DNA from: Promethearchaeota archaeon
Lineage (GTDB): Archaea; Asgardarchaeota; Lokiarchaeia; Sigynarchaeales; SOKP01
Length of the DNA stretch: 5,855 nt
Assembly (NCBI GenBank): GCA_019894655.1
Contig: JAGXNZ010000310.1
Coordinates: 1 to 5,855, forward strand
Direction of reading: 5' to 3'
Both the position numbers and the translations under genes were made by a program. Under the pieces are notes generated by a model that ran no database searches, was not told the DNA's origin, and saw only the letters and a program-made list of their open reading frames with translations. This document shows, in pieces, positions 1-5,855 of this stretch; position 1 is the first letter of the stretch, and the number at the start of each line of letters is the position of its first letter.

Positions 1-536
1 CCAATTCCCGTAGAATTTTTTAACTCCTCTCGAGACATAGTTTCTTTTTCCCCATGTAGTGTCATTAAAATACGATAGTGCGGTTGACCCTGCCAAATTT
101 TTTCTACTAGAACTCTGAATATAGATAATAGCGCCGTAATCCTTTCGAAATCTAAATCTTGAGACTCAGCCTCCTCAGCTAATCTAGCAAATTTCGATAA
201 TTCAATCTTAACTTTTTCATATTCTTTTAATAAACGTTTTTGCTCCTCTGTCATAGTACCAATTTTTTTGTCTCTTTCCTGTTTTTCCAGGCCGAGTTTA
301 TGCGTTTCTTCTTCCAATACCTGCTTGTCTTTCTCTAATTTTGCTTTTTCTTGCTCTAGTTGAACCTTTTCCTCTTCAAGAGTTTTTTTATCTCGACTCA
401 ATTGTTCTTTATCTTTTTCAAGAACTAGTAATTCTGTCTTAGCTGTTTCTAAAACTTCTATAAATTGTTTAAAATTATCTTCAACAGATCTTAAGGAGCT
501 CTCAATTATTTCTGTAGCACTTTTTTTTTCCGACAT
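1..536 (-). CDS. Coiled-coil protein with C-terminal winged-helix-like segment (3' partial)
   Basis: The reading frame opens with ATG at 536-534 and stays open to the window edge, giving 178 complete codons without a stop; the C-terminus lies outside. Residues about 10-125 are charged and helical. Leucines at 39, 46, 53, 60, 67, 74 and 81 fall exactly seven apart, with Glu/Lys-rich heptads between them, so this is a strong predicted parallel coiled coil. From about residue 129 the sequence changes to a compact globular pattern (ERITALLSIFRVLVEKIW, then PHYRILMTLHG and MSREELKNSTGI). This looks like the first helices of a winged helix-turn-helix domain. The likely role is a self-associating DNA-binding or scaffolding protein in the cytoplasm, but no specific function can be given. 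No membrane segment or signal peptide is seen. The gene is divergent from the hydrolase gene. A pure structural coiled-coil protein is the alternative if the C-terminal part is not a winged helix. Confidence 0.8.
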   Translation of the reverse strand, partial: MSEKKSATEIIESSLRSVEDNFKQFIEVLETAKTELLVLEKDKEQLSRDKKTLEEEKVQLEQEKAKLEKDKQVLEEETHKLGLEKQERDKKIGTMTEEQKRLLKEYEKVKIELSKFARLAEEAESQDLDFERITALLSIFRVLVEKIWQGQPHYRILMTLHGEKETMSREELKNSTGI

Positions 537-679
537 TAGATTTCACAATAAATGATTTTTCTTAATAGTTATAAAATAAATTAAAATATATAAGTTAGAT
601 ATAGTATAAAATAATAAAGTTTCAATTATCCTCAAAAAATTTACTACCAAGATAATTAAAACCAGAAATGTAATTTGTC
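537..679. promoter_or_regulatory. Divergent AT-rich promoter region
   Basis: This 143-bp gap separates two divergent genes and is almost entirely A and T. TATA-like candidates are TTTATTTTATAA on the minus strand (580-569), about 35-45 bases before the coiled-coil gene start, and TATAAAATAA on the plus strand (605-614). The weaker ATAATTAAAA (652-661) lies nearer the hydrolase start, at a distance that would give an almost leaderless mRNA. The ten bases TATAAAATAA occur twice (570-579 and 605-614). No convincing Shine-Dalgarno site precedes either start. Composition alone makes TATA-like strings common here, so the exact boxes are uncertain. Confidence 0.4.
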
Positions 680-2413
680 ATGGAGCTTATAGACAAGAAA
701 GATTTACGGTTCTACAAAAGAATGGTAATATTAATCATTTTGTTGGTGATTTCTCTTTCCTATTTAGTTTATGGCAAATCAGTAAGTTATACTCGATATG
801 AAAGAATCGATTTTCAATCGTCAGGCTCGACATTGTACGCAAATCTATATTTTCCATCCAAGACCTTGGGATTTCAAGAAGATAGGCCATTATTAATTTA
901 TTGTCACGGAATCGGTAGTCAAAGAGATTTTGATTTAAGAATTCCTATCGAGTTTTCAAAAAGGGGTTTTTATGTAGCAGCTTTGGATTATCACGGCCAC
1001 GGAGAAAGCGGGGGAAATATATTAGACATAGATCCAATTACTAATAAGCCTGCACTTGCTCAAGATTGTTCCAACCTTTTAGATAAACTAGAAACATTAC
1101 CCTTTTATTCAAGTGTTAACACTTCTCAAATTGGTTTAATTGGACATTCGCTAGGAGGATTTGTGGTACTTATGAATCAAGCATTAGATCCTCGTTTCAA
1201 TATTACAGTTGCCTGGGCTCCTTTAGTGAATTTTAATCCAAATGAAATCCGAGTTATTCAACCAGGATACGAGCAATATATCCCTGTTAATCTTCTTAAT
1301 AAAACTAACACGAATAATCTATTGGTCATAATGCATGTTGATGACGAGGCATTAAGCTTCGAAGACCAAGCACTAGTAGCCCAAAATTTAACTGGTTGTG
1401 AATTAATTAATATAACGGGACCATTGATAGGAGGTGGACATCAGTTATTCTCAGACGTAGTTATTATCGAATCAATTAGATGGTTTGAGTTAAATTTTTT
1501 TAAATCAGACACTCTTAATGGCCCTATAAACATAACATTTATTGTAAATTACATAATTTTGTTTATTACCCTAATATTATTAGTGTTCATCGTACTTTCT
1601 CTGATTTCTTACACATCTAAATATATTCCATATAAAAAGGAAGTTCCTCCAGTAGAAGTCACTAGAAAGAGAACAGGTTTATCAATGATTATAGACACCG
1701 CGAAAAATATTAAACAAATATTAAAAATTGTGTTTTATGTAAGTATATTTCTTCTTAATTGGGAGATTTTTGAAAGAATTTTTGGTCTTATAGGTATATT
1801 TTTAGCTTCGCTTAATATTACCGTAATTTATTTCACTGTTAAGATATTACTCTACTTACGAGAATTAAGGAAAGAGGACGTAAAATTTGATCTAAATCAA
1901 TTTAAAGCTTTACTCAAATCTGAGTTCCAGTCAAAATATTTATTATATGCAATTGTATGCAATTTCTATTTTATAGGTATATATGTGATCTTCAGCTATT
2001 TCTATCCATTTGCATTTATGTGGCCTTCCAATTTTTTTAACACAGTTCTAGGAGCGGCTGTGGTCTTCCCCGTATATTTTTCCTTGGAACTATTATTCAG
2101 AAAAGCTATTTATCCACAACTTAGTTTTTTAAAAAAGGAGCGCATAAAAACAATTTGGATGGTAATTATAGTTGTGTTCGTAAATATCAATTTGATGACA
2201 CTTACATGGACTTGGGCATTTTTCCCCTCTGTTTTATTTATGTACTTAATATTCCTATATGCTACTATTCAGAATACTTTAATATATGAAAATACTCAAC
2301 GATTTAGCGCAGTAATCATAAGTTCCTTTGCTCTAATTCAGCTTTTCTTCGCTGCCGTAGTCTCTAACGCATTGGGTATTGGTTCTGCTTTACATTTATT
2401 CGTTCAGTTATAA
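680..2413 (+). CDS. Membrane-anchored alpha/beta hydrolase with polytopic C-terminal domain
   Basis: This 577-residue protein has two parts. A short basic N-terminus is followed by a membrane helix at about 15-32. An alpha/beta hydrolase fold then spans about 40-275. Visible motifs are the oxyanion-hole CHG (75-77), the strand-turn DYHGHGES (103-110), the nucleophile elbow GHSLGG with Ser157, the probable acid Asp221 or Asp222 in HVDDE, and His254 in GGGH. All three members of the catalytic triad are therefore present. About eight further helices follow (roughly 285-310, 347-363, 367-392, 419-441, 454-472, 491-509, 514-533, 542-564). Basic loops at 311-345, 393-418 and 474-490 all fall on the cytoplasmic side if the N-terminus is inside, which places the hydrolase outside the cell. 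Six N-glycosylation sequons between 147 and 284 agree. It is probably an esterase, lipase or peptidase; the substrate is unknown. The ATG at 668 is closed at once by TAA, so 680 is the best start; Met15 (722) is an alternative. Confidence 0.85.
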   Translation: MELIDKKDLRFYKRMVILIILLVISLSYLVYGKSVSYTRYERIDFQSSGSTLYANLYFPSKTLGFQEDRPLLIYCHGIGSQRDFDLRIPIEFSKRGFYVAALDYHGHGESGGNILDIDPITNKPALAQDCSNLLDKLETLPFYSSVNTSQIGLIGHSLGGFVVLMNQALDPRFNITVAWAPLVNFNPNEIRVIQPGYEQYIPVNLLNKTNTNNLLVIMHVDDEALSFEDQALVAQNLTGCELINITGPLIGGGHQLFSDVVIIESIRWFELNFFKSDTLNGPINITFIVNYIILFITLILLVFIVLSLISYTSKYIPYKKEVPPVEVTRKRTGLSMIIDTAKNIKQILKIVFYVSIFLLNWEIFERIFGLIGIFLASLNITVIYFTVKILLYLRELRKEDVKFDLNQFKALLKSEFQSKYLLYAIVCNFYFIGIYVIFSYFYPFAFMWPSNFFNTVLGAAVVFPVYFSLELLFRKAIYPQLSFLKKERIKTIWMVIIVVFVNINLMTLTWTWAFFPSVLFMYLIFLYATIQNTLIYENTQRFSAVIISSFALIQLFFAAVVSNALGIGSALHLFVQL

Positions 2414-2417
2414 ATAA

Positions 2418-2455
2418 GGAAAAACTAAATTTTTGTTCTTTTTTATTTAGTTTTC
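2418..2455 (+). terminator. Hairpin with T-rich loop after the hydrolase gene
   Basis: A perfect 10-base inverted repeat, AAAACTAAAT (2421-2430) and ATTTAGTTTT (2445-2454), flanks a 14-base loop made almost only of T (2431-2444). It begins seven bases after the hydrolase stop codon. Archaeal transcription ends mainly at runs of U in the RNA, so the T tract alone could terminate, with or without the stem. The placement suggests that the hydrolase and the downstream transporter are separate transcripts. Confidence 0.55.
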
Positions 2456-2513
2456 ATATCCAAATCTTTAATTAAGTATTAGCAATTACTAAAACACAAT
2501 TTTATTGAATTAC

Positions 2514-2544
2514 AAATTTAAATCTGCATTTTATAGGATTCAAA
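2514..2544 (+). promoter_or_regulatory. TATA-like promoter of the MFS gene
   Basis: AAATTTAAATC (2514-2524) resembles the archaeal TATA element and is centred about 25 bases before the transporter ATG. That spacing puts the expected transcription start at or next to the ATG, so the message would be leaderless or nearly so. No Shine-Dalgarno sequence lies before the ATG, which fits. The nearby TTTTATAGG (2529-2537) is too close to the ATG to act as the TATA box for this start. Confidence 0.4.
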
Positions 2545-3783
2545 ATGTCTGCGAAAGAACAAACAAATAGTTTATCTACAAAGAGAAAAAGACTTTTATT
2601 CGGAGTTTCAATTCCTGTTTTCTTAATGGGATTTGTTTCCTTATTTACCGATATTTCTAGCGAAAGTATTCAAAGCATTTTACCCTTGTTCATATTTGAG
2701 ATTGGTGGAAGCACTTTAGCTCTCGGATTTATCTCGGGGATCACAAATGCAATTGCTAATATCCTCAAAGGAATAACGGGGTGGATGAGCGATAAGATAA
2801 ATCGACGAAAGCCCTTCATAGTCGCCGGATATTCTTTGTCAAATCTATCGAAACCATTAATAGGGTTGAGTCCCTCTTGGGAAATGGTATTAGGTCTCAA
2901 AACAACAGATCGAATAGGTAAAGGTCTAAGAACTTCTTCACGAGATGCTTTAATTTCTTATTACGCTACAGACCAAGGAAAAGCTTTTGGATTACACCGT
3001 GCTATGGATACCCTAGGTGCGGTTTTCGGGTCTCTAATCGCTTTTATCTTATTGCTTTTTGCGTGGACTTACTCGCAAATAATATTTTTCTCGATAATTC
3101 CTGGTTTAATTGCCCTTGCTTTTCTTATCCCTGTTAAGGATATTTCACCTAGAGAAATTGACAAAAAGTTAGACAAGAAAAGTAAAAAGGAAAGAATGGA
3201 GAAGATAGATAAAAATTTTGTAAAATTAATTGTAATTCTTGGAGTGATTGAATTTGCAAGTTTAGATGTTGTGTTTTTAATACTTAGAGCGGCAGATTAT
3301 ATCCCTTCAGACTTAATTTTTCTAATACCTGTTTTTTACTTAATCCTTAACTTGGTATACACTATATTTGCCCCAATAAACGGCTCTATCTCGGATAAGA
3401 TTGGAAGAAAGCCTTTAATTGTTTTAGGTTTGTCGATTTTATTGATATCTTGCATAATATTAGCGTTCCCTGTTCAAGTTTCGTTATTTTCAGTAGTTTT
3501 AATTATTATAATATATATAATGCACGGTTTCTATTTAGCCTCAGTAGACCCGATCTCAAGAGCATATATCGCAGATTTAGCAGGTAAGGATAAGAGAGGA
3601 AGAGCCTATGGATATTATTATTTCTCAGTCGGTTTCATTAGCATGGTTGAAGCTTTAGTATTCGGATTTATTTATGATAGGTTCTCTTACACCTGGGCTT
3701 TCTTGTACATTGCAATACTATTAGCAATATGTATTGTTATCTTTACGATAACGGATTTTTCTAAAATATTAAAAAAGAATTAA
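2545..3783 (+). CDS. MFS transporter, MJ1317-like type, substrate unknown
   Basis: This 412-residue integral membrane protein has the length and twelve-helix pattern of a major facilitator superfamily transporter. Its two halves are joined by a Lys-rich cytoplasmic loop (about 197-225). The MFS signature loop occurs twice: GWMSDKINRRKP (79-90) between helices 2 and 3, and GSISDKIGRKP (280-290) at the equivalent place in the second half. Further conserved blocks are FTDISSE (34-40), DRIGKGLRTSSRDAL (122-136) and GLHRAMDTLGAV (149-160). These blocks are typical of a family in bacteria and archaea that, from memory, includes the uncharacterised Methanocaldococcus protein MJ1317. The second half keeps a faint echo (KRGRAYGYY, 350-358), as expected from the internal duplication of MFS proteins. 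It probably moves a small solute by proton-coupled antiport or symport. No neighbour points to a substrate. The ATG at 2545 is supported by the TATA-like box at leaderless distance. Confidence 0.92.
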   Translation: MSAKEQTNSLSTKRKRLLFGVSIPVFLMGFVSLFTDISSESIQSILPLFIFEIGGSTLALGFISGITNAIANILKGITGWMSDKINRRKPFIVAGYSLSNLSKPLIGLSPSWEMVLGLKTTDRIGKGLRTSSRDALISYYATDQGKAFGLHRAMDTLGAVFGSLIAFILLLFAWTYSQIIFFSIIPGLIALAFLIPVKDISPREIDKKLDKKSKKERMEKIDKNFVKLIVILGVIEFASLDVVFLILRAADYIPSDLIFLIPVFYLILNLVYTIFAPINGSISDKIGRKPLIVLGLSILLISCIILAFPVQVSLFSVVLIIIIYIMHGFYLASVDPISRAYIADLAGKDKRGRAYGYYYFSVGFISMVEALVFGFIYDRFSYTWAFLYIAILLAICIVIFTITDFSKILKKN

Positions 3784-3814
3784 TTTCTTTTCTATTATGA
3801 TTCATTTCTAAAAT
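3784..3814. terminator. Convergent gap with T-rich tract after the MFS gene
   Basis: Only 31 bases separate the stop codons of the convergent transporter and peptidase genes. TTTCTTTTCT (3784-3793) directly follows the transporter stop and could serve as an archaeal oligo-T terminator. No stem-loop is apparent. On the minus strand only a short TTTT occurs after the peptidase stop, so its terminator is unclear and may lie inside the transporter gene. Confidence 0.3.
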
Positions 3815-5071
3815 TTAAGCTGAAGTCCATAATTGTGCTAAATGTAGTAAGACTTCTGAAGCCTTCTGCAAAGCCAAAGTAGGAATATATTCTTTTCTAG
3901 AATGGAATAACGATCCCCCCGAAAATATATTGGGCGTAGGTATCCCCATTTCGCTTAATCTTGAGCCATCGGTTCCTCCTCTTATAGAATGAAACTTCAC
4001 TTCCAATCCCGCCATTTCTATAGCTTTTTCTGCCATATCTACTACAAATTTGTCTTTTTCAATAAAGCGAAGCATATTACTATATTGGTGTTCGAATTGA
4101 AGATCTATTTTTAAGCCGGGGTATCTTATCTCATAAAGCTCTTTTAATTTTTTAAGAAAATTCATCCTTTCCTCATTGTTTTCTTCTAAGTAGTCTCTGA
4201 TTATTAATCCTGCTTTAGCTTCTTCAACTTCTCCTTTAAATCCTGTTACGTAATAAAAACCTTCTCGATCTTCAGTATTCTCTGGGGATTCCTGTTCAGG
4301 TATTTCGCTAAGGAAACGACTTGCAATATGGGCGGCATTAATTATAAGATTTTTCGCGTAACCTGGATGCACGCTAAGTCCTGTGAAGGTAATCATCGTC
4401 TTCCACGCATCAAAACATTCAAACTCTAATTCCCCCATTTCTGAACCGTCTATGGTATAACAAATTTCGGGTAACCTTTCTTTGTTAATATTAAGAGTTC
4501 CCTTTCCTACTTCTTCATCGGGAGTAAAGCATATCGTAATAGGTCCATGTTTCAGTTCTGGAAAATTACGCCAAGCGGCACATGCCGCCATAATTTCTGC
4601 TATACCTGCCTTATTATCAGCACCAAGTAAAGTATCACCCTCTGAGGTAATTAAGTCTAACCCTATATAATTCTTTAATATTGGAGAATCTTCAACCGTA
4701 AGTTTAATATCTTGGTTGCTTGCAAATTCTATGGTTCCTCCGTCGTAATTTTTGTGAATAACGGGTTTTACATTTTTTCCGCTCACTGACTGTGAAGTAT
4801 CAATGTGAGCTATTAAACCAATTCTTCTAACCTCTTCCAATCCGTTACTTGCAGGTAAATCTGCGTAGACATAGCCATAATCGTCGTGTATTATATTTAT
4901 TAAGTTTAACTCTTGTAATTCACCGACTAAAATTTTCCCTAATTCAAATTGATTTTCAGTAGATGGATTTGATTGGGAAAGATCGTCAGAGGTGGTCCAT
5001 ACTTGAACGTACTCTAAAAATCTATTGACTGATTTTTCTAACAAAAAGTCTTTTATTTCTTCCGATAACAA
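3815..5071 (-). CDS. pepT: Peptidase T (tripeptide aminopeptidase)
   Basis: This cytosolic di-zinc aminopeptidase of family M20B releases the N-terminal residue of tripeptides, a late step in peptide breakdown. At 418 residues it is close to the usual length of about 405-410. The family motifs are all present: PSTENQFELG (36-45), AHIDTS with His89 and Asp91, GADNKAG with the bridging Asp152, FTPDEEVG with general base Glu186 and ligand Glu187, IDGSEMGELEFE with Asp208, SVHPGYAKN (233-241) at the start of the lid/dimerisation domain, IRGGTDGS (363-370), NIFSGG (381-386) and the last zinc ligand His390 in FHSRKE. The catalytic set looks intact. The start is TTG at 5071-5069. No ATG or GTG exists in frame between it and an upstream stop, and the N-terminus aligns well with known PepT starts. 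PepT is mainly bacterial, so in an archaeon it suggests gene transfer. The crotonase gene lies 65 bp upstream on the same strand. Confidence 0.95.
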   Translation of the reverse strand: MLSEEIKDFLLEKSVNRFLEYVQVWTTSDDLSQSNPSTENQFELGKILVGELQELNLINIIHDDYGYVYADLPASNGLEEVRRIGLIAHIDTSQSVSGKNVKPVIHKNYDGGTIEFASNQDIKLTVEDSPILKNYIGLDLITSEGDTLLGADNKAGIAEIMAACAAWRNFPELKHGPITICFTPDEEVGKGTLNINKERLPEICYTIDGSEMGELEFECFDAWKTMITFTGLSVHPGYAKNLIINAAHIASRFLSEIPEQESPENTEDREGFYYVTGFKGEVEEAKAGLIIRDYLEENNEERMNFLKKLKELYEIRYPGLKIDLQFEHQYSNMLRFIEKDKFVVDMAEKAIEMAGLEVKFHSIRGGTDGSRLSEMGIPTPNIFSGGSLFHSRKEYIPTLALQKASEVLLHLAQLWTSA

Positions 5072-5136
5072 ATTAATCCCGTCTTGTATAGTAATAATAC
5101 CTTCTAGAATTATTTTTAATATTATAACTTATTTAT
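5072..5136 (-). promoter_or_regulatory. Upstream region of pepT with TATA-like box and weak ribosome binding site
   Basis: Reading on the minus strand, the AT-only stretch TTATAATATTAAAAATA (5127-5111) lies 40-55 bases before the TTG start and could be a TATA element giving a leader of roughly 15-25 bases. GGG (5080-5078) sits six bases before TTG and is the only purine cluster in Shine-Dalgarno position. The gap is large enough for an independent promoter, but readthrough from the crotonase gene cannot be excluded. Confidence 0.3.
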
Positions 5137-5855
5137 TCATTTTCCCTTGAAAATCGGCTCTCTTTTTTCTTTAAAAGATTTCATTCCTTCTCCAAAATCG
5201 TACGAAGCAATGTTTTTACAATATAATTTAAACTCGTGGTTCAAAGAAGAAGTGAGTTCGTTATACTGAGAAAAGTTAAGCATATTTTTATTGTAACCTA
5301 AACATTTTGTAGGTAGTTTCGCGATAGATCCTATAAACTCTTTAGATTTTGTCTTAAATTCTGAAAGGGGATAAACTTTGTTAACCAAACCAATTTCTTT
5401 TGCTTCAATTGCATCGAGTTGGCGTCCGGTTAAAATTATTTCTGTTGCTCTAGCGAAACCTATTAATCTAGGAAGTAACCAACTTGCTCCGCTCATTACG
5501 CAATGAGCTCTTTTAACTCGTTGATCTCCAATTTTCAGATTGTCTGCTGCTATGCGAAAATCGCAAGATAAAGCCAATTCAAAACCTGCACCTAAACAAT
5601 AACCTTGAAGTAATGCAATAAATGGTTTTTGAATCTTTCGTATTAATTGTATGACCCGGTGATGCGGGAGTTTCGATCCATCTTCTAGAGGTTTAAACTT
5701 TACTCCTTCGGAGCCCATACTCTTTAAATCATCTCCCGAACTAAAAGATTGACTATTACCCTCAATGACGAATGCTCGGATCAGTTTGTTTTTAGAATTT
5801 GATTCCAAAATCGCTATTATTTCTAATAGTAGAGGATAATTTAAAGCATTTAATC
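5137..5855 (-). CDS. Enoyl-CoA hydratase/isomerase (crotonase) family protein (5' partial)
   Basis: The frame is open from the right edge, with 238 residues visible; about 20 N-terminal residues are missing, judging by the usual length of about 260. The TTG at 5808 is not the true start, because the codons before it encode LNALNYPLLLEIIAI, the conserved N-terminal crotonase block. Visible numbering here starts at that first Leu. The fold's CoA-thioester oxyanion hole is represented by FSSGDDL (37-43) and by GYCLGAGFELALSCDFRIA (84-102), which holds a glutamate (92) at the position of the first catalytic Glu of enoyl-CoA hydratase. The position of the second catalytic Glu is Arg112 (GDQRVK, codon 5520-5518), so ordinary hydration of enoyl-CoA is doubtful. 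SGASWLLPRLIG and GLVNKVYP are typical downstream blocks. It is a cytosolic enzyme acting on an acyl-CoA; isomerase, hydrolase or another crotonase reaction is possible. The exact substrate cannot be read from the sequence. Confidence 0.88.
   Translation of the reverse strand, partial: LNALNYPLLLEIIAILESNSKNKLIRAFVIEGNSQSFSSGDDLKSMGSEGVKFKPLEDGSKLPHHRVIQLIRKIQKPFIALLQGYCLGAGFELALSCDFRIAADNLKIGDQRVKRAHCVMSGASWLLPRLIGFARATEIILTGRQLDAIEAKEIGLVNKVYPLSEFKTKSKEFIGSIAKLPTKCLGYNKNMLNFSQYNELTSSLNHEFKLYCKNIASYDFGEGMKSFKEKREPIFKGK

Noticed and set aside
294..422. Tandem DNA repeat or CRISPR-like array
   Set aside because: The 21-bp periodicity comes from heptad codons of the coiled coil; there are no identical repeats or unique spacers.
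2670..2900. Minus-strand 76-residue open frame inside the MFS gene
   Set aside because: It lies wholly antisense to well-conserved MFS motifs and has no recognisable protein features.
680..3783. Hydrolase and MFS transporter as one operon
   Set aside because: A 131-bp gap with a hairpin and T tract, then a well-placed TATA-like box, argues for separate transcripts, although readthrough is possible.
4482..4670. Plus-strand 62-residue open frame inside pepT
   Set aside because: It is antisense to the GADNKAG and DEEVG active-site regions of pepT; its composition is a by-product of that coding sequence.
5806..5808. TTG as start codon of the crotonase gene
   Set aside because: The frame continues upstream to the window edge and encodes the conserved crotonase N-terminal block LNALNYPLL, so the gene is merely cut by the window.

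Overview
The window is AT-rich and holds five protein-coding genes, two of them cut by the window edges. No RNA genes, insertion sequences, CRISPR arrays or phage genes are visible. Several traits suggest an archaeon. Shine-Dalgarno sites are weak or absent, and AT-rich TATA-like boxes sit at archaeal distances from start codons. The MFS transporter belongs to a type shared with methanogens. The exported hydrolase domain is dotted with N-glycosylation sequons. A coiled-coil plus winged-helix protein, of the kind frequent in Asgard archaea, lies at the left edge. An Asgard lineage is my best guess, but nothing here proves it. The peptidase T is of a mainly bacterial family and would then be an old acquisition.

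Layout: (1) 1-536, minus strand: a protein with a long leucine-heptad coiled coil and the start of a C-terminal winged helix, running off the left edge. (2) 537-679: an AT-rich divergent promoter region. (3) 680-2413, plus: a serine hydrolase of the alpha/beta type, tethered by one N-terminal helix and followed by about eight more membrane helices. (4) 2414-2544: a hairpin with a T-rich loop (probable terminator), then a TATA-like box for the next gene. (5) 2545-3783, plus: a 12-helix MFS transporter of unknown substrate. (6) A 31-bp convergent gap. (7) 3815-5071, minus: peptidase T (tripeptide aminopeptidase), M20 family, starting at TTG. (8) 5137-5855, minus: a crotonase/enoyl-CoA hydratase-family protein, cut at its N-terminus by the right edge.

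The genes do not form an evident pathway. Each appears to have its own upstream signals. Only peptidase T and the crotonase are close and co-directional (65 bp apart), and no functional link between them is evident. Most of the window is ordinary housekeeping or transport. The less ordinary items are the hydrolase/polytopic-membrane fusion (its C-terminus recalls a decayed CPBP protease), the coiled-coil winged-helix protein, and the crotonase lacking one of the two classical catalytic glutamates. I did not find a convincing new multi-gene system.
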